Assembly: GCF_026891095.1 (NCBI RefSeq)
Contig: NZ_JAPTNL010000024.1
Span: forward strand, 1 to 32,600
Direction of reading: 5' to 3'
DNA from: Roseovarius salincola
GTDB taxonomy: Bacteria > Pseudomonadota > Alphaproteobacteria > Rhodobacterales > Rhodobacteraceae
Length of the DNA stretch: 32,600 nt
The position numbers and the translations under genes are program-made. The notes beneath the pieces were generated by a model that did not search any database, had not been told where the DNA came from, and was given only the letters and a program-made list of their open reading frames with translations. Shown here one piece after another: positions 7,178-14,645 of the stretch. Position 1 is the first letter of the stretch. Each line of letters begins with the position of its first letter.

Positions 7178-8321
7178 CCTGCCTCATATCCTGTCGTTTT
7201 GCCTGCTGCCCGGTCTCGGCATCGCCCAAGGCGTGCCGACCAATGACAGTGGGCTGACCGCGCGTGATATCGTCGAGACCGGCGATCGCGAGGCAGACTT
7301 GGCTGTTCAGGCCGACAAGCTTGCCGTGCGCGAACTCATTGCCGAGATCGAACGGGAGCAGCTGGAAACCCTGCAACGCATCCTCGATGCCCAGACCAGC
7401 TTCGGCGGTCAGGGCTTGCCGGCTATGGTCTCGGGGCTGGAAAGCGGCAGCGGGGATCCGGCCCGGTCAGTCGAGGCGGTCTATGGCAATGCCGACATCG
7501 ACCCCAATCCCGGCGGTGCGCAGATGTTCGGGGATGCGTCTGAGAACATCGAGCAGCTCATCATCCGGGTCGCCCAGGAGACCAGCGGCTTTGCGGGTGT
7601 TGGCCGCGCAAGGCTCTCGCCCGTCCAGTGGCGCGCGTTGCTGCAAGCGCTGATCTGGCAGGAAAGCCGTTTCACCATCGGTGCACGCTCTCCCGTCGGC
7701 GCCTATGGCCTCACCCAGATCATGCCGGGCACGGCCAGCGATCTGGGCATAAACCCGGAATACTATGACAGCCCCTACCTACAGGTGCATGGCGGCGCGC
7801 GCTATCTCGCGGCCCAGCTCAACACATTCGATGGCAACATCATCAACGCCCTCGCGGCCTATAACGCCGGACCCGGCCGGGTTTTCGAGTATGGCGGCGT
7901 GCCACCCTTCCGCGAGACCCAGCACTACGTGTCGGTCATCCCTGAACGCTACAATCTCTATCTAAGCCGTATCGGCGGGATCGATGCGCTTGGCACGATC
8001 GACCCCGCGCTTCTCGCCAATGCCAACCTCTCGCTCACGGGTCATGGGGCAGCCTTTTATGGCAGCAACTCACCAGCCGCGATCCGCCAAGCCGCCCTGC
8101 GCATTTCCGACATCGTCGAACGGATTTCCGAGACTGAAGACGTGCAGGAAAGCATCGCACTCAACACCTATGCCCGCGCCGAACTCGTGCGCCTCGTCGC
8201 TGCACGCATCCGGCTTCAGGCGGCACGCACCCGCGTCCTTTCTGCCGAGGAGCTGGCCCAGGCCAGCGCCCGCATGGCCGAAGGCGCGTTCATGGATTTT
8301 ACGATCAGGGAGATTGAATGA
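7167..8321 (+). CDS. Second lytic transglycosylase, with a VirB5-like C-terminal tail
   Basis: 384 aa from TTG 7167, chosen because GGAGG lies six bases upstream and because it yields a signal peptide (MKSSLPHILSFCLLPGLGIA). A helical region (residues about 35-75, ADKLAVRELIAEIEREQLET) is followed by an SLT domain: LIWQESRFTIGARSPVGAYG with catalytic Glu about 166, LTQIMPGTASDLGI, GGARYLAAQLNTFDGN and ALAAYNAGPGRVFEYGG. The C-terminal 70 residues (VQESIALNTYARAELV ... AEGAFMDFTIREIE) resemble the end of the next protein, VirB5 (KQSVDLNTRVTAEL ... EEQRFMDFTLPDL). The enzyme thus appears to carry a VirB5-type module, perhaps for docking to the channel. Overlaps the next start by four bases. Confidence 0.85.
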   Translation: MKSSLPHILSFCLLPGLGIAQGVPTNDSGLTARDIVETGDREADLAVQADKLAVRELIAEIEREQLETLQRILDAQTSFGGQGLPAMVSGLESGSGDPARSVEAVYGNADIDPNPGGAQMFGDASENIEQLIIRVAQETSGFAGVGRARLSPVQWRALLQALIWQESRFTIGARSPVGAYGLTQIMPGTASDLGINPEYYDSPYLQVHGGARYLAAQLNTFDGNIINALAAYNAGPGRVFEYGGVPPFRETQHYVSVIPERYNLYLSRIGGIDALGTIDPALLANANLSLTGHGAAFYGSNSPAAIRQAALRISDIVERISETEDVQESIALNTYARAELVRLVAARIRLQAARTRVLSAEELAQASARMAEGAFMDFTIREIE

Positions 8322-9130
8322 TGGGACATCTGCTCTTGAGGACAGCTTTGGCCACGACACTTGGCGTTGGCTTGCAGTTCAGCGCCATACCCCCTGCCGC
8401 AGCACAAGGTGTACCGGTCGTCGACACCCAGAACATCGCGCAAAACATCCAGCAGCTCCGGCAGATGATCGAGGACGAGATTCTGCAAAACGAGCAGCTG
8501 ACGCAGCTCCGCGAACAGCTTGCCACACTCACGGATCAACTCGCGGAGCTGCAAAGAACCTATGAAGCGCTCACCCGCCTTGCCGAACTGCCGGAGATCA
8601 TCCGCACGGAAATGGAAGATGAATTGAACGGTCTGCTCGACCAGGAGTTCGGGGACATCCTCGCCACGATTGAGGCGATCAAGACTGGGGATTTCTCGGG
8701 CCTCTCGGGCTCCGGCGCAGGCGAAATCGAAACCCAGATGGACCGGGTGCTGGCCGATCTCGGCTTTGACGAGGACACGCTCTCGGAAATGGCCACCAGC
8801 GGCAATCCCGGGGCCAACCGTGTGGCCACGCAGGCAACAACCGGCGCACTCGTCTCAGCCGCCGCCCAGAACAGCTATGAAGATGCCGGCCAGTCGCTCG
8901 AGCGGGTAGACCGCCTTGTCGGGCTCATTGACGACATGGAAGAGCTCAAGCAAAGCGTCGATCTCAACACGCGTGTGACAGCTGAATTGGCCATCGCCCT
9001 CGTGGCGATGTGGCAGCTGGAAGCGATTCAAACCGTGGGCGATGGCACGGGCGGCGTGATCGATGCCGCCACCATCGCCGAAGAGCAGCGCTTCATGGAT
9101 TTCACCTTGCCAGACCTCCGGGCAGACTGA
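8318..9130 (+). CDS. virB5: VirB5/TrbJ-type pilus-tip protein
   Basis: 270 aa, exported (signal peptide over residues 1-29, ending IPPAAAQG). The product is mostly helical. A long coiled-coil stretch around residues 38-95 (QNIQQLRQMIEDEILQNEQL, then TQLREQLATLTDQLAELQRT) precedes a central Ser/Gly-rich part and a second helical region ending in FMDFTLPDLRAD. This is the layout of VirB5/TrbJ proteins, minor pilus components. Two adjacent ATGs (8318, 8321) could start it; the first overlaps the previous stop. The C-terminal tail is shared with the transglycosylase upstream. The family call rests on layout and operon position. Confidence 0.8.
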   Translation: MMGHLLLRTALATTLGVGLQFSAIPPAAAQGVPVVDTQNIAQNIQQLRQMIEDEILQNEQLTQLREQLATLTDQLAELQRTYEALTRLAELPEIIRTEMEDELNGLLDQEFGDILATIEAIKTGDFSGLSGSGAGEIETQMDRVLADLGFDEDTLSEMATSGNPGANRVATQATTGALVSAAAQNSYEDAGQSLERVDRLVGLIDDMEELKQSVDLNTRVTAELAIALVAMWQLEAIQTVGDGTGGVIDAATIAEEQRFMDFTLPDLRAD

Positions 9131-9147
9131 TCGTGGGGGCATGACGG

Positions 9148-9801
9148 GTGGCGACTGAACAAGAAATCATCGAGGAAGAACTGGTCTATGGTGCCTTACG
9201 CCGCGAACGGCTCTGGCAACGCCTTGGCCTGATGGGCCTTGTCTTCGGTATCATCGGCTGTCTGAGTGCCGCGGCTGTCTCGATCCTCGATGTCGACCCG
9301 CCCCCCGTCGTTGTCCCCTATGATCCCGCCACCGGCTTTGCACTCCCCGAAGCCTCGGTGGGCGCCTCCTCGGTGACCGCCAACCAGGCGATCATCGAGG
9401 CGGAGGTGTTCCGCTATGTGACCGACCGGGAGGTCTATAACCAGCTGGACAACGATCTGCGCATCCGCAGCGTCCTGCGCCGCTCGGACGGAGCTGCCGA
9501 GAGCGGGCTGCGCCAGATCTGGAACAGCGCCAACGAGAATTACCCGCCGACGGTCTATGGCCCCAATGCTCGGCTCGACGTGGAAATTCTCAGCATCAAC
9601 CGGATCGGATCCAACCGCGCCACCGTGCGCTTGCGCAAGCGGCTGACCTCCATCAACGGCACCCAGACCGGGCTCTTCACCGCCACGCTTCTCTTCGAGT
9701 TCCGTCCCGAAAGCCGTCGCTCCATCGACGAGGTCTGGACCAATCCGTTTGGGTTTACCGTGCTCGAATATTCCATCCGCTCCGACAGATTGGAGAACTA
9801 G
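9148..9801 (+). CDS. virB8: VirB8 inner-membrane assembly factor
   Basis: 217 aa, GTG start at 9148. VirB8 is a bitopic inner-membrane protein whose periplasmic domain nucleates the channel. After a short cytosolic N-terminus (EEELVYGALRRERLWQRL), one membrane helix (GLMGLVFGIIGCLSAAAVSI, residues about 26-47) leads into the NTF2-like periplasmic domain with AEVFRYVTDREVYNQLDNDL, PTVYGPNARLDVEI, ATVRLRKRLTS and the ending NPFGFTVLEYSIRSD, typical of VirB8. Two bases separate its ORF from the TTG start of virB9. Confidence 0.93.
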   Translation: MATEQEIIEEELVYGALRRERLWQRLGLMGLVFGIIGCLSAAAVSILDVDPPPVVVPYDPATGFALPEASVGASSVTANQAIIEAEVFRYVTDREVYNQLDNDLRIRSVLRRSDGAAESGLRQIWNSANENYPPTVYGPNARLDVEILSINRIGSNRATVRLRKRLTSINGTQTGLFTATLLFEFRPESRRSIDEVWTNPFGFTVLEYSIRSDRLEN

Positions 9802-9802
9802 T

Positions 9803-10498
9803 TTGATCAATAGGTTCTTTGTTGCTGCCATATTTGTTTTGCTGCCCGGCCTTGCCTTTGCCGAAGCGATCCCGCGCGGTGGTCCAAATGACAGTCGTGT
9901 GCGGCTGGCCACCTACCAGGAAGGCCAGGTCTACCGCCTCAGCGTCTCGCTCACCCATGTCACCACCATCGAGTTTGGAGAGGGTGAAAGCATCCGCTCG
10001 ATTATCGCGGGCGACACGGAAGGCTTCGAGATCGATGGCGTCCCCGGTGGTCAGGCATTTGCAATCAAGCCCGTCGCGCGCGGCGTCCATACCAATGTGA
10101 CGGTCTACACGAACAGGCGCAGCTACTATTTCAACGTCGAGGAGGTCCGCAGCCCAACCTTCTACGTGGTGCAGTTCCGCTATCCAGACGACGCTGCGCG
10201 CCCGACCCGGGCCATCGCGGCCCAAGCGCCGAACTACAACTACGGTGCCAGCGCGCGGACCGAGTTCACGCCAACCCGCATCTGGGATGACGGGACGTTC
10301 ACGTATTTCGCCTTTCCAAGAAACGCACCTGTGCCAGCGATCTTCCGCTACGCGGGCGGCCGTGAACGCACGGTCAACACGCAAACCCCTGAGGACGGTG
10401 TGATCCGCGTCAGCGGCGTAAACCGCCAATGGGTCCTGCGACTTGGCGAAGAGGTGGTCTGCATCGAGGCGATCCCGCCCGCGGAGGCCGCCTCATGA
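9803..10498 (+). CDS. virB9: VirB9 outer-membrane core protein
   Basis: 231 aa from TTG 9803, which has GGAGA about six bases upstream and opens a signal peptide (MINRFFVAAIFVLLPGLAFA). The frame is open further upstream inside virB8, but no start there gives a signal peptide. It contains the VirB9 pattern: RGGPNDSRVRLATYQEGQVY, TTIEFGEGESIRSI, HTNVTVYTNRRSYYF and, in the C-terminal CagX-like domain, TRIWDDGTFTYFAFP and WVLRLGEEVVCI. VirB9 forms the outer-membrane core complex with VirB7 and VirB10. Its stop overlaps the virB10 start (ATGA). Confidence 0.93.
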   Translation: MINRFFVAAIFVLLPGLAFAEAIPRGGPNDSRVRLATYQEGQVYRLSVSLTHVTTIEFGEGESIRSIIAGDTEGFEIDGVPGGQAFAIKPVARGVHTNVTVYTNRRSYYFNVEEVRSPTFYVVQFRYPDDAARPTRAIAAQAPNYNYGASARTEFTPTRIWDDGTFTYFAFPRNAPVPAIFRYAGGRERTVNTQTPEDGVIRVSGVNRQWVLRLGEEVVCIEAIPPAEAAS

Positions 10499-11874
10499 GC
10501 GATACCGAGAACACCGAGCTGGAAAAACGCCTCGCCGCCCTTGAGAAAGGCAGTGCCCGTGCCCCCACGGCGGCGCAGCGCCGGTCGCCCCTTCTCGCGC
10601 TGATCGTGGTCCTCGTCATCGGCGCGGGTGGTGCCATGCTTTATCTCCTCTCACAGCCCGACGAAGAGGAAGCCTTGCCGACGGCCACCCCGGATGTCTT
10701 CCAAAACGAGGGGGACGGCTTTGGCGCCATCGAGACCTTGCCCCCGCCCGAGCCCGAGGTTGTGTTTGTCGGACCGGATCCAGTCGAGCCCAACGCGGAG
10801 CTTCTGGCGCAGATCACCGCGCTGCAGGCTCAGATCGAGGAATTGCGCAACGCCCCCGAACCGGTCGTCGAGGAAGACACCGCCGCCGCAGAGGCGATCG
10901 ACGCGCTGACCGCTCAGATTGCGGCGCTACAAGCCGCCTCGGAAGCCGCACAGCAACGATTCCAGGACGAACTGACGGCGCGGGATCGCAGCCTTGAGCA
11001 ATTACGCATGGATCTGGAACTGGCCCAACTCGAGGCCAGCCGACCGCAACCCGCGCCAGCGGGCCCCACGGAAGATGAGCTGCGCGCACGCGAGCAAGAG
11101 CGACTGCGCCGCGAAGAAGAAGCCCGGCGCATGGCCGAGCTGGAGCGCCGCGCCGCGGAGGAACGCGCCTTCCAAGAGCGGCGCATCGCCTCGCCCACCA
11201 TCGCGTTTGGCGGCACGTCCGGAGCGAATGAAACGGCTCTGACCGAACGCACCTTCGGCGAGGTGACGGATTTCGTGCTGAACGGTGCATTGCCCTCCAC
11301 CGTGACGCAGGCCGAGGTGATCGCCAATCCCTCCAACACGATTCTACAGGGCACCATGATCCAGGCCGTCATGGAAACCGCCCTCGACAGCTCCCTGCCC
11401 GGCCAGACCCGTGCCGTGGTTTCCGAGGATGTCTACAGCGTCGATGGCGCGCGCCTCTTGATCCCCCGCGGATCCCGCCTCATTGGGCGCTACCGCGCCG
11501 GCGTCGATATCGCGCAGCGCCGCGTGACTATCGCCTGGGACCGGATCATCCTGCCCGCGGGCCAGACCGTCCAGATCAGTTCATTCGGGGGCGATGAACT
11601 GGGTCGCTCCGGCGTCACGGGTTTCGTCGACACGCGCTTTGCCGAGCGTTTCGGGTCGGCCGCGCTGATCTCGCTGATTTCGGCTGCGCCCAGTGCCGCC
11701 GCCTCCGAGGTTCAGGATGAGACTGCCGCCGACGTTCTCGAAGACGTGGGCGATGATCTGGCAGATGCCACGGACAGCGTCATTGGTGATTACCTCTCCA
11801 TCGGCCCCGTCATCTATGTCGACCAAGGCGCACGCGTCACGGTCATGGTCGATCGCGATCTGGAGATATTCTGA
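10495..11874 (+). CDS. virB10: VirB10 core-complex protein (TrbI-like)
   Basis: 459 aa, ATG at 10495 inside the stop of virB9. VirB10 spans from the inner to the outer membrane and senses ATP use. A cytosolic N-terminus precedes one membrane helix (PLLALIVVLVIGAGGAMLYL, about 33-52). Then come an acidic Pro-rich periplasmic segment (IETLPPPEPEVVFVGPDPVE), a coiled coil with Arg/Glu-rich repeats (about 190-235), and the C-terminal TrbI domain with ILQGTMIQAVMETALDSSLP, GSRLIGRYRAGVDIAQRRV and ITIAWDRI-like IAWDRIILPAG. Length and domain order are normal for the family. Confidence 0.94.
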   Translation: MSDTENTELEKRLAALEKGSARAPTAAQRRSPLLALIVVLVIGAGGAMLYLLSQPDEEEALPTATPDVFQNEGDGFGAIETLPPPEPEVVFVGPDPVEPNAELLAQITALQAQIEELRNAPEPVVEEDTAAAEAIDALTAQIAALQAASEAAQQRFQDELTARDRSLEQLRMDLELAQLEASRPQPAPAGPTEDELRAREQERLRREEEARRMAELERRAAEERAFQERRIASPTIAFGGTSGANETALTERTFGEVTDFVLNGALPSTVTQAEVIANPSNTILQGTMIQAVMETALDSSLPGQTRAVVSEDVYSVDGARLLIPRGSRLIGRYRAGVDIAQRRVTIAWDRIILPAGQTVQISSFGGDELGRSGVTGFVDTRFAERFGSAALISLISAAPSAAASEVQDETAADVLEDVGDDLADATDSVIGDYLSIGPVIYVDQGARVTVMVDRDLEIF

Positions 11875-11878
11875 GCCC

Positions 11879-12865
11879 ATGTCGCTGAGCTATCTCGAAA
11901 CCTCCCTCGACCGAATCGACGCCGCCGCCCGCGACGATGTCATCGAGATCTGCATCAACCCAGACGGAACCTGCTGGGGCGAATTCCAGGGCGATCACTT
12001 CATGCGCGCGCTGGATCAAAGGCTGACCGGCGTTCAGGTCAGGGATCTCGGCAACCAGATCGCCTCCTCGGCCAATACCACGATGAGCAAGGACCGCCCC
12101 ATCGTCTCGGTATCGATCACCTACAAGGGTCGCCCGATCCGGGCACAGGTCATCACCCCGCCCGCTGTGCTTTCGGCGATGTCGATCAGCTTGCGGTTCT
12201 TCTCGAGCCTGCCGCTCGAGGGCATTGCGCTCGACTTTCTCTATGGCAAAGAGCGCAAGCTCGAAGACCTGCGCGTCGAAAAAAAGCGCGCCTTGCGCGC
12301 AGTGGTAGCCGCGGGTTTGATCGATGATGCGCTGGCCTTCTGCGTCGAGAACAAACTCAACATGATCGTCTCGGGTGGCACCTCCACCGGCAAGACCGTC
12401 GCCGCGCGCAAGATCCTCTCTCACGTGCCGACCGAGGAGCGCATCGTCACCATCGAAGAAGCGGCCGAGCTTCTGCCGATCCAGCCAAATGCCGTGACCC
12501 TCATCGCCAATCGCGATGCGGAATTCCAATCCGCCGATGTGTTGCTCACGGCAACCCTGCGCATGCGCCCCGACCGGATCATCCTAGGCGAGGTGCGCGG
12601 CAAGGAGGCCATGACCTTCCTCGAGGCGATCAACACCGGCCATGGCGGGTCCATGACCACGCTGCATGCCGAAACCCCGCAATTGGCCGTGCAGCGCCTC
12701 GCGATCGCAGCACTAAAGACCGAGATACCGATGACCTATGCCGACATGATCCAGTACATCGAGAACTCCATCGACGTGATCATCCAGGCCGGCCGCCATG
12801 ACGGCAAACGCGGCATCACCGAATTCTACCTCCCCGGCGCAACCGAGATTGGAACTTCTCCATGA
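11879..12865 (+). CDS. virB11: VirB11 hexameric ATPase
   Basis: 328 aa, ATG at 11879, four bases after the virB10 stop. It is a traffic ATPase at the cytoplasmic base of the channel, working with VirB4 and the coupling protein. An N-terminal domain (to about residue 140) precedes the RecA-like domain with Walker A VSGGTSTGKTVAARK at about 163-177, the Asp-box/IEEAAELL region, VLLTATLRMRPDRIILGEVR (Walker B and its neighbouring Arg) and the His-box NTGHGGSMTTLHAE. All motifs are intact. It overlaps the next gene by four bases. Confidence 0.95.
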   Translation: MSLSYLETSLDRIDAAARDDVIEICINPDGTCWGEFQGDHFMRALDQRLTGVQVRDLGNQIASSANTTMSKDRPIVSVSITYKGRPIRAQVITPPAVLSAMSISLRFFSSLPLEGIALDFLYGKERKLEDLRVEKKRALRAVVAAGLIDDALAFCVENKLNMIVSGGTSTGKTVAARKILSHVPTEERIVTIEEAAELLPIQPNAVTLIANRDAEFQSADVLLTATLRMRPDRIILGEVRGKEAMTFLEAINTGHGGSMTTLHAETPQLAVQRLAIAALKTEIPMTYADMIQYIENSIDVIIQAGRHDGKRGITEFYLPGATEIGTSP

Positions 12866-13056
12866 AGACCTTTGAATACAATATCCTGTCCTTTCCCATG
12901 ACTCGTAAGACCAGCCTTGCCGACATGCAGGCCAGCCTGAATGCCAAAGGTGCAGAAGGCTGGGAGGTGGTGTCGATCAGCTCCTCAGAATTCGCCAATG
13001 TCGGGCACACGGTCTTCCTGAAGCGTGAGACCACACCAGCCGGAGCCACGGCATGA
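12862..13056 (+). CDS. DUF4177-like small protein
   Basis: 64 aa, ATG at 12862 in an ATGA overlap with virB11. The pattern MKTFEYNILSF ... LNAKGAEGWEVVSISS ... HTVFLKRET matches the DUF4177 fold (Y-x-V ... LN-xLGxEGWELVS ... FKRE). Family members are small one-domain proteins of unknown function. No signal peptide. Its place between virB11 and an exported protein, with overlaps on both sides, shows that it belongs to the transfer operon. Its job there is unknown. Confidence 0.7.
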   Translation: MKTFEYNILSFPMTRKTSLADMQASLNAKGAEGWEVVSISSSEFANVGHTVFLKRETTPAGATA

Positions 13057-13466
13057 GGCAGGCGGGCTGTACCCTCGTATTGACTGCGCTGGTCCTGGGC
13101 CTGACGTCGGCACCCGGCTTCGCTGAGCGCAATCTCGTGCCGACCCTCGAGCGCAGTTTCACCGTCTGTCCAGAGCGTCCCGCTGAACCCGTTTGGATGC
13201 AGGAAATCCCCCTGCGCCAAGCCTATCAGCGGGTTCTGGTTCAGGACATCTATCGCGCCCAGAATCTCGAGCGGGTCGTTGAGATCGGCAACTGCGACTG
13301 CGCGACTCGGTTCCCGTCCTGGGACGCGGCCGAGGCCGTGTTTCGGGAGAGCTACGCGAACAACGAACGATGGGAACTGCTGCAAGTCTCGGACGCCTAC
13401 AACCGCCGCGCCAACGCCGCCCGAATTGCCGCCAAGGCCATCTGCGACGCCGCAGGTAATTGGTAA
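13053..13466 (+). CDS. Exported hypothetical protein of the VirB operon
   Basis: 137 aa, ATG at 13053 overlapping the preceding stop. Signal peptide MRQAGCTLVLTALVLGLTSA ending PGFAE. The mature protein has four cysteines (FTVCPERP, GNCDCATRFPSW, AICDAAG) and helical stretches (QAYQRVLVQDIYRAQNLERV, NERWELLQVSDAYNRRANAA). No family recognised. It lies between the DUF4177-like gene and virB6, so it is probably a periplasmic accessory of the channel. Cysteine spacing suggests disulfide bonds. Confidence 0.7.
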   Translation: MRQAGCTLVLTALVLGLTSAPGFAERNLVPTLERSFTVCPERPAEPVWMQEIPLRQAYQRVLVQDIYRAQNLERVVEIGNCDCATRFPSWDAAEAVFRESYANNERWELLQVSDAYNRRANAARIAAKAICDAAGNW

Positions 13467-13478
13467 GGCAGCCCCGCG

Positions 13479-14555
13479 ATGAGTGTCGTCACCTACTTCG
13501 TTGAAACCTCCCAAGCCTATCTCGACACCGCCGCTGAGACCCAGTTTGGTGCGGTTGCGGCAACGGTCGGCACGCTCCTAGTTTTGGGGACAACGCTAGT
13601 GGTGATCCTCGTCGGCATCAACATGATCTATCAATATCGGGCCATGGATGGGCACACAGCCTTCTGGCTCGCGGTCAAGATCGGGCTCATCGGGATATTC
13701 GCGACCAATTGGATGCAGTTCAACGCCTTCTCGTCTGCCATTCTCTATGGGATCGACAGTATCGCGGGCGCGCTCGTGGCCTCCGTCGGCGGCGGCAGCC
13801 CGGGGCCTTCTGGAACTTTCGCTGAAGAATTCGACCGGCTGATCGCCGAGCTCGGCGATTACCTGAATGCCGCCGGGTCCGAGCTGAACTGGATGGCTGG
13901 CGCCATGCTCGACATCGTCGGAGTGCTTCTGCTCTCGATCCTCGGCGGACTGGCCGCCTTCATCCTCGTGGCCTCCCGACTGATGATCGCACTTCTGATC
14001 GGGATCGCCCCGGTGATGATTTTCCTGACCCTCTTCGAGGTCACCAAGGATTATTTCGCTCGCTGGTTATCCGCGCTGGTTTCCTTTGCGCTCTACCCCA
14101 TCGTCGTGGCCGGCGTGTTCGCCACGATCACTGGGGTTTCATCAGCCTTGATCGGTGAGCTTGGCGACCCGGAAGGGGCCTCCAATATCGGCGCGCTCAT
14201 CCCCTTCTTCATGATGGTGCTCATGGCCAAAGGGTTCATAATCGCAACACCCTTTATCGTCCGCGCGATCTCCGGCAACATCATGATGCCCGCCCTCTCC
14301 GGAGGTCTCGGCGGCGGCTACAGCTTCGCTCGCGCAGCGATGGGCAGCCAGCAAGCCTACAACCGCTATCTGATCGGCGGTGCAAGCGGCGCAGAATACG
14401 CAGCCCTCAGGGCGCGGCAGTTCTTTGGCGTGCAGCAGATTCCCGTGAGGCAAGGCATGGGGCAGACGAGTTCCGCAGGCGGCACAGGGTCCGCAGACTC
14501 TGGGTCAAAAATGCTGGCGCAGCTGGCGAGACTGGGACGGCTTGGGCGACGGTGA
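13479..14555 (+). CDS. virB6: VirB6/TrbL polytopic membrane protein
   Basis: 358 aa, ATG at 13479. VirB6 is the multi-spanning inner-membrane part of the DNA path. At least five hydrophobic segments are visible: VGTLLVLGTTLVVILVGINM (about 30-50), FWLAVKIGLIGIFATNW, MLDIVGVLLLSILGGLAAFI with LVASRLMIALLIGIAPVMIF, ALVSFALYPIVVAGVFATI and GALIPFFMMVLMAKGFI. The C-terminal 70 residues are Gly/Ser-rich and cytosolic. The LIGIAPVMIF ... TKDYFARWLSALVSFALYPI region is characteristic of the TrbL/VirB6 group. It is the last gene of the plus-strand operon, displaced from its Ti-plasmid place before virB8. Confidence 0.92.
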   Translation: MSVVTYFVETSQAYLDTAAETQFGAVAATVGTLLVLGTTLVVILVGINMIYQYRAMDGHTAFWLAVKIGLIGIFATNWMQFNAFSSAILYGIDSIAGALVASVGGGSPGPSGTFAEEFDRLIAELGDYLNAAGSELNWMAGAMLDIVGVLLLSILGGLAAFILVASRLMIALLIGIAPVMIFLTLFEVTKDYFARWLSALVSFALYPIVVAGVFATITGVSSALIGELGDPEGASNIGALIPFFMMVLMAKGFIIATPFIVRAISGNIMMPALSGGLGGGYSFARAAMGSQQAYNRYLIGGASGAEYAALRARQFFGVQQIPVRQGMGQTSSAGGTGSADSGSKMLAQLARLGRLGRR

Positions 14556-14645
14556 CGGCCTATAGCGGTCACTCGCGACCAGTTCTTCGAACGTCTGACT
14601 TTCAATGTTTTTCCGTGTTTAGAGCCCTCACAAACAATTTCGACC

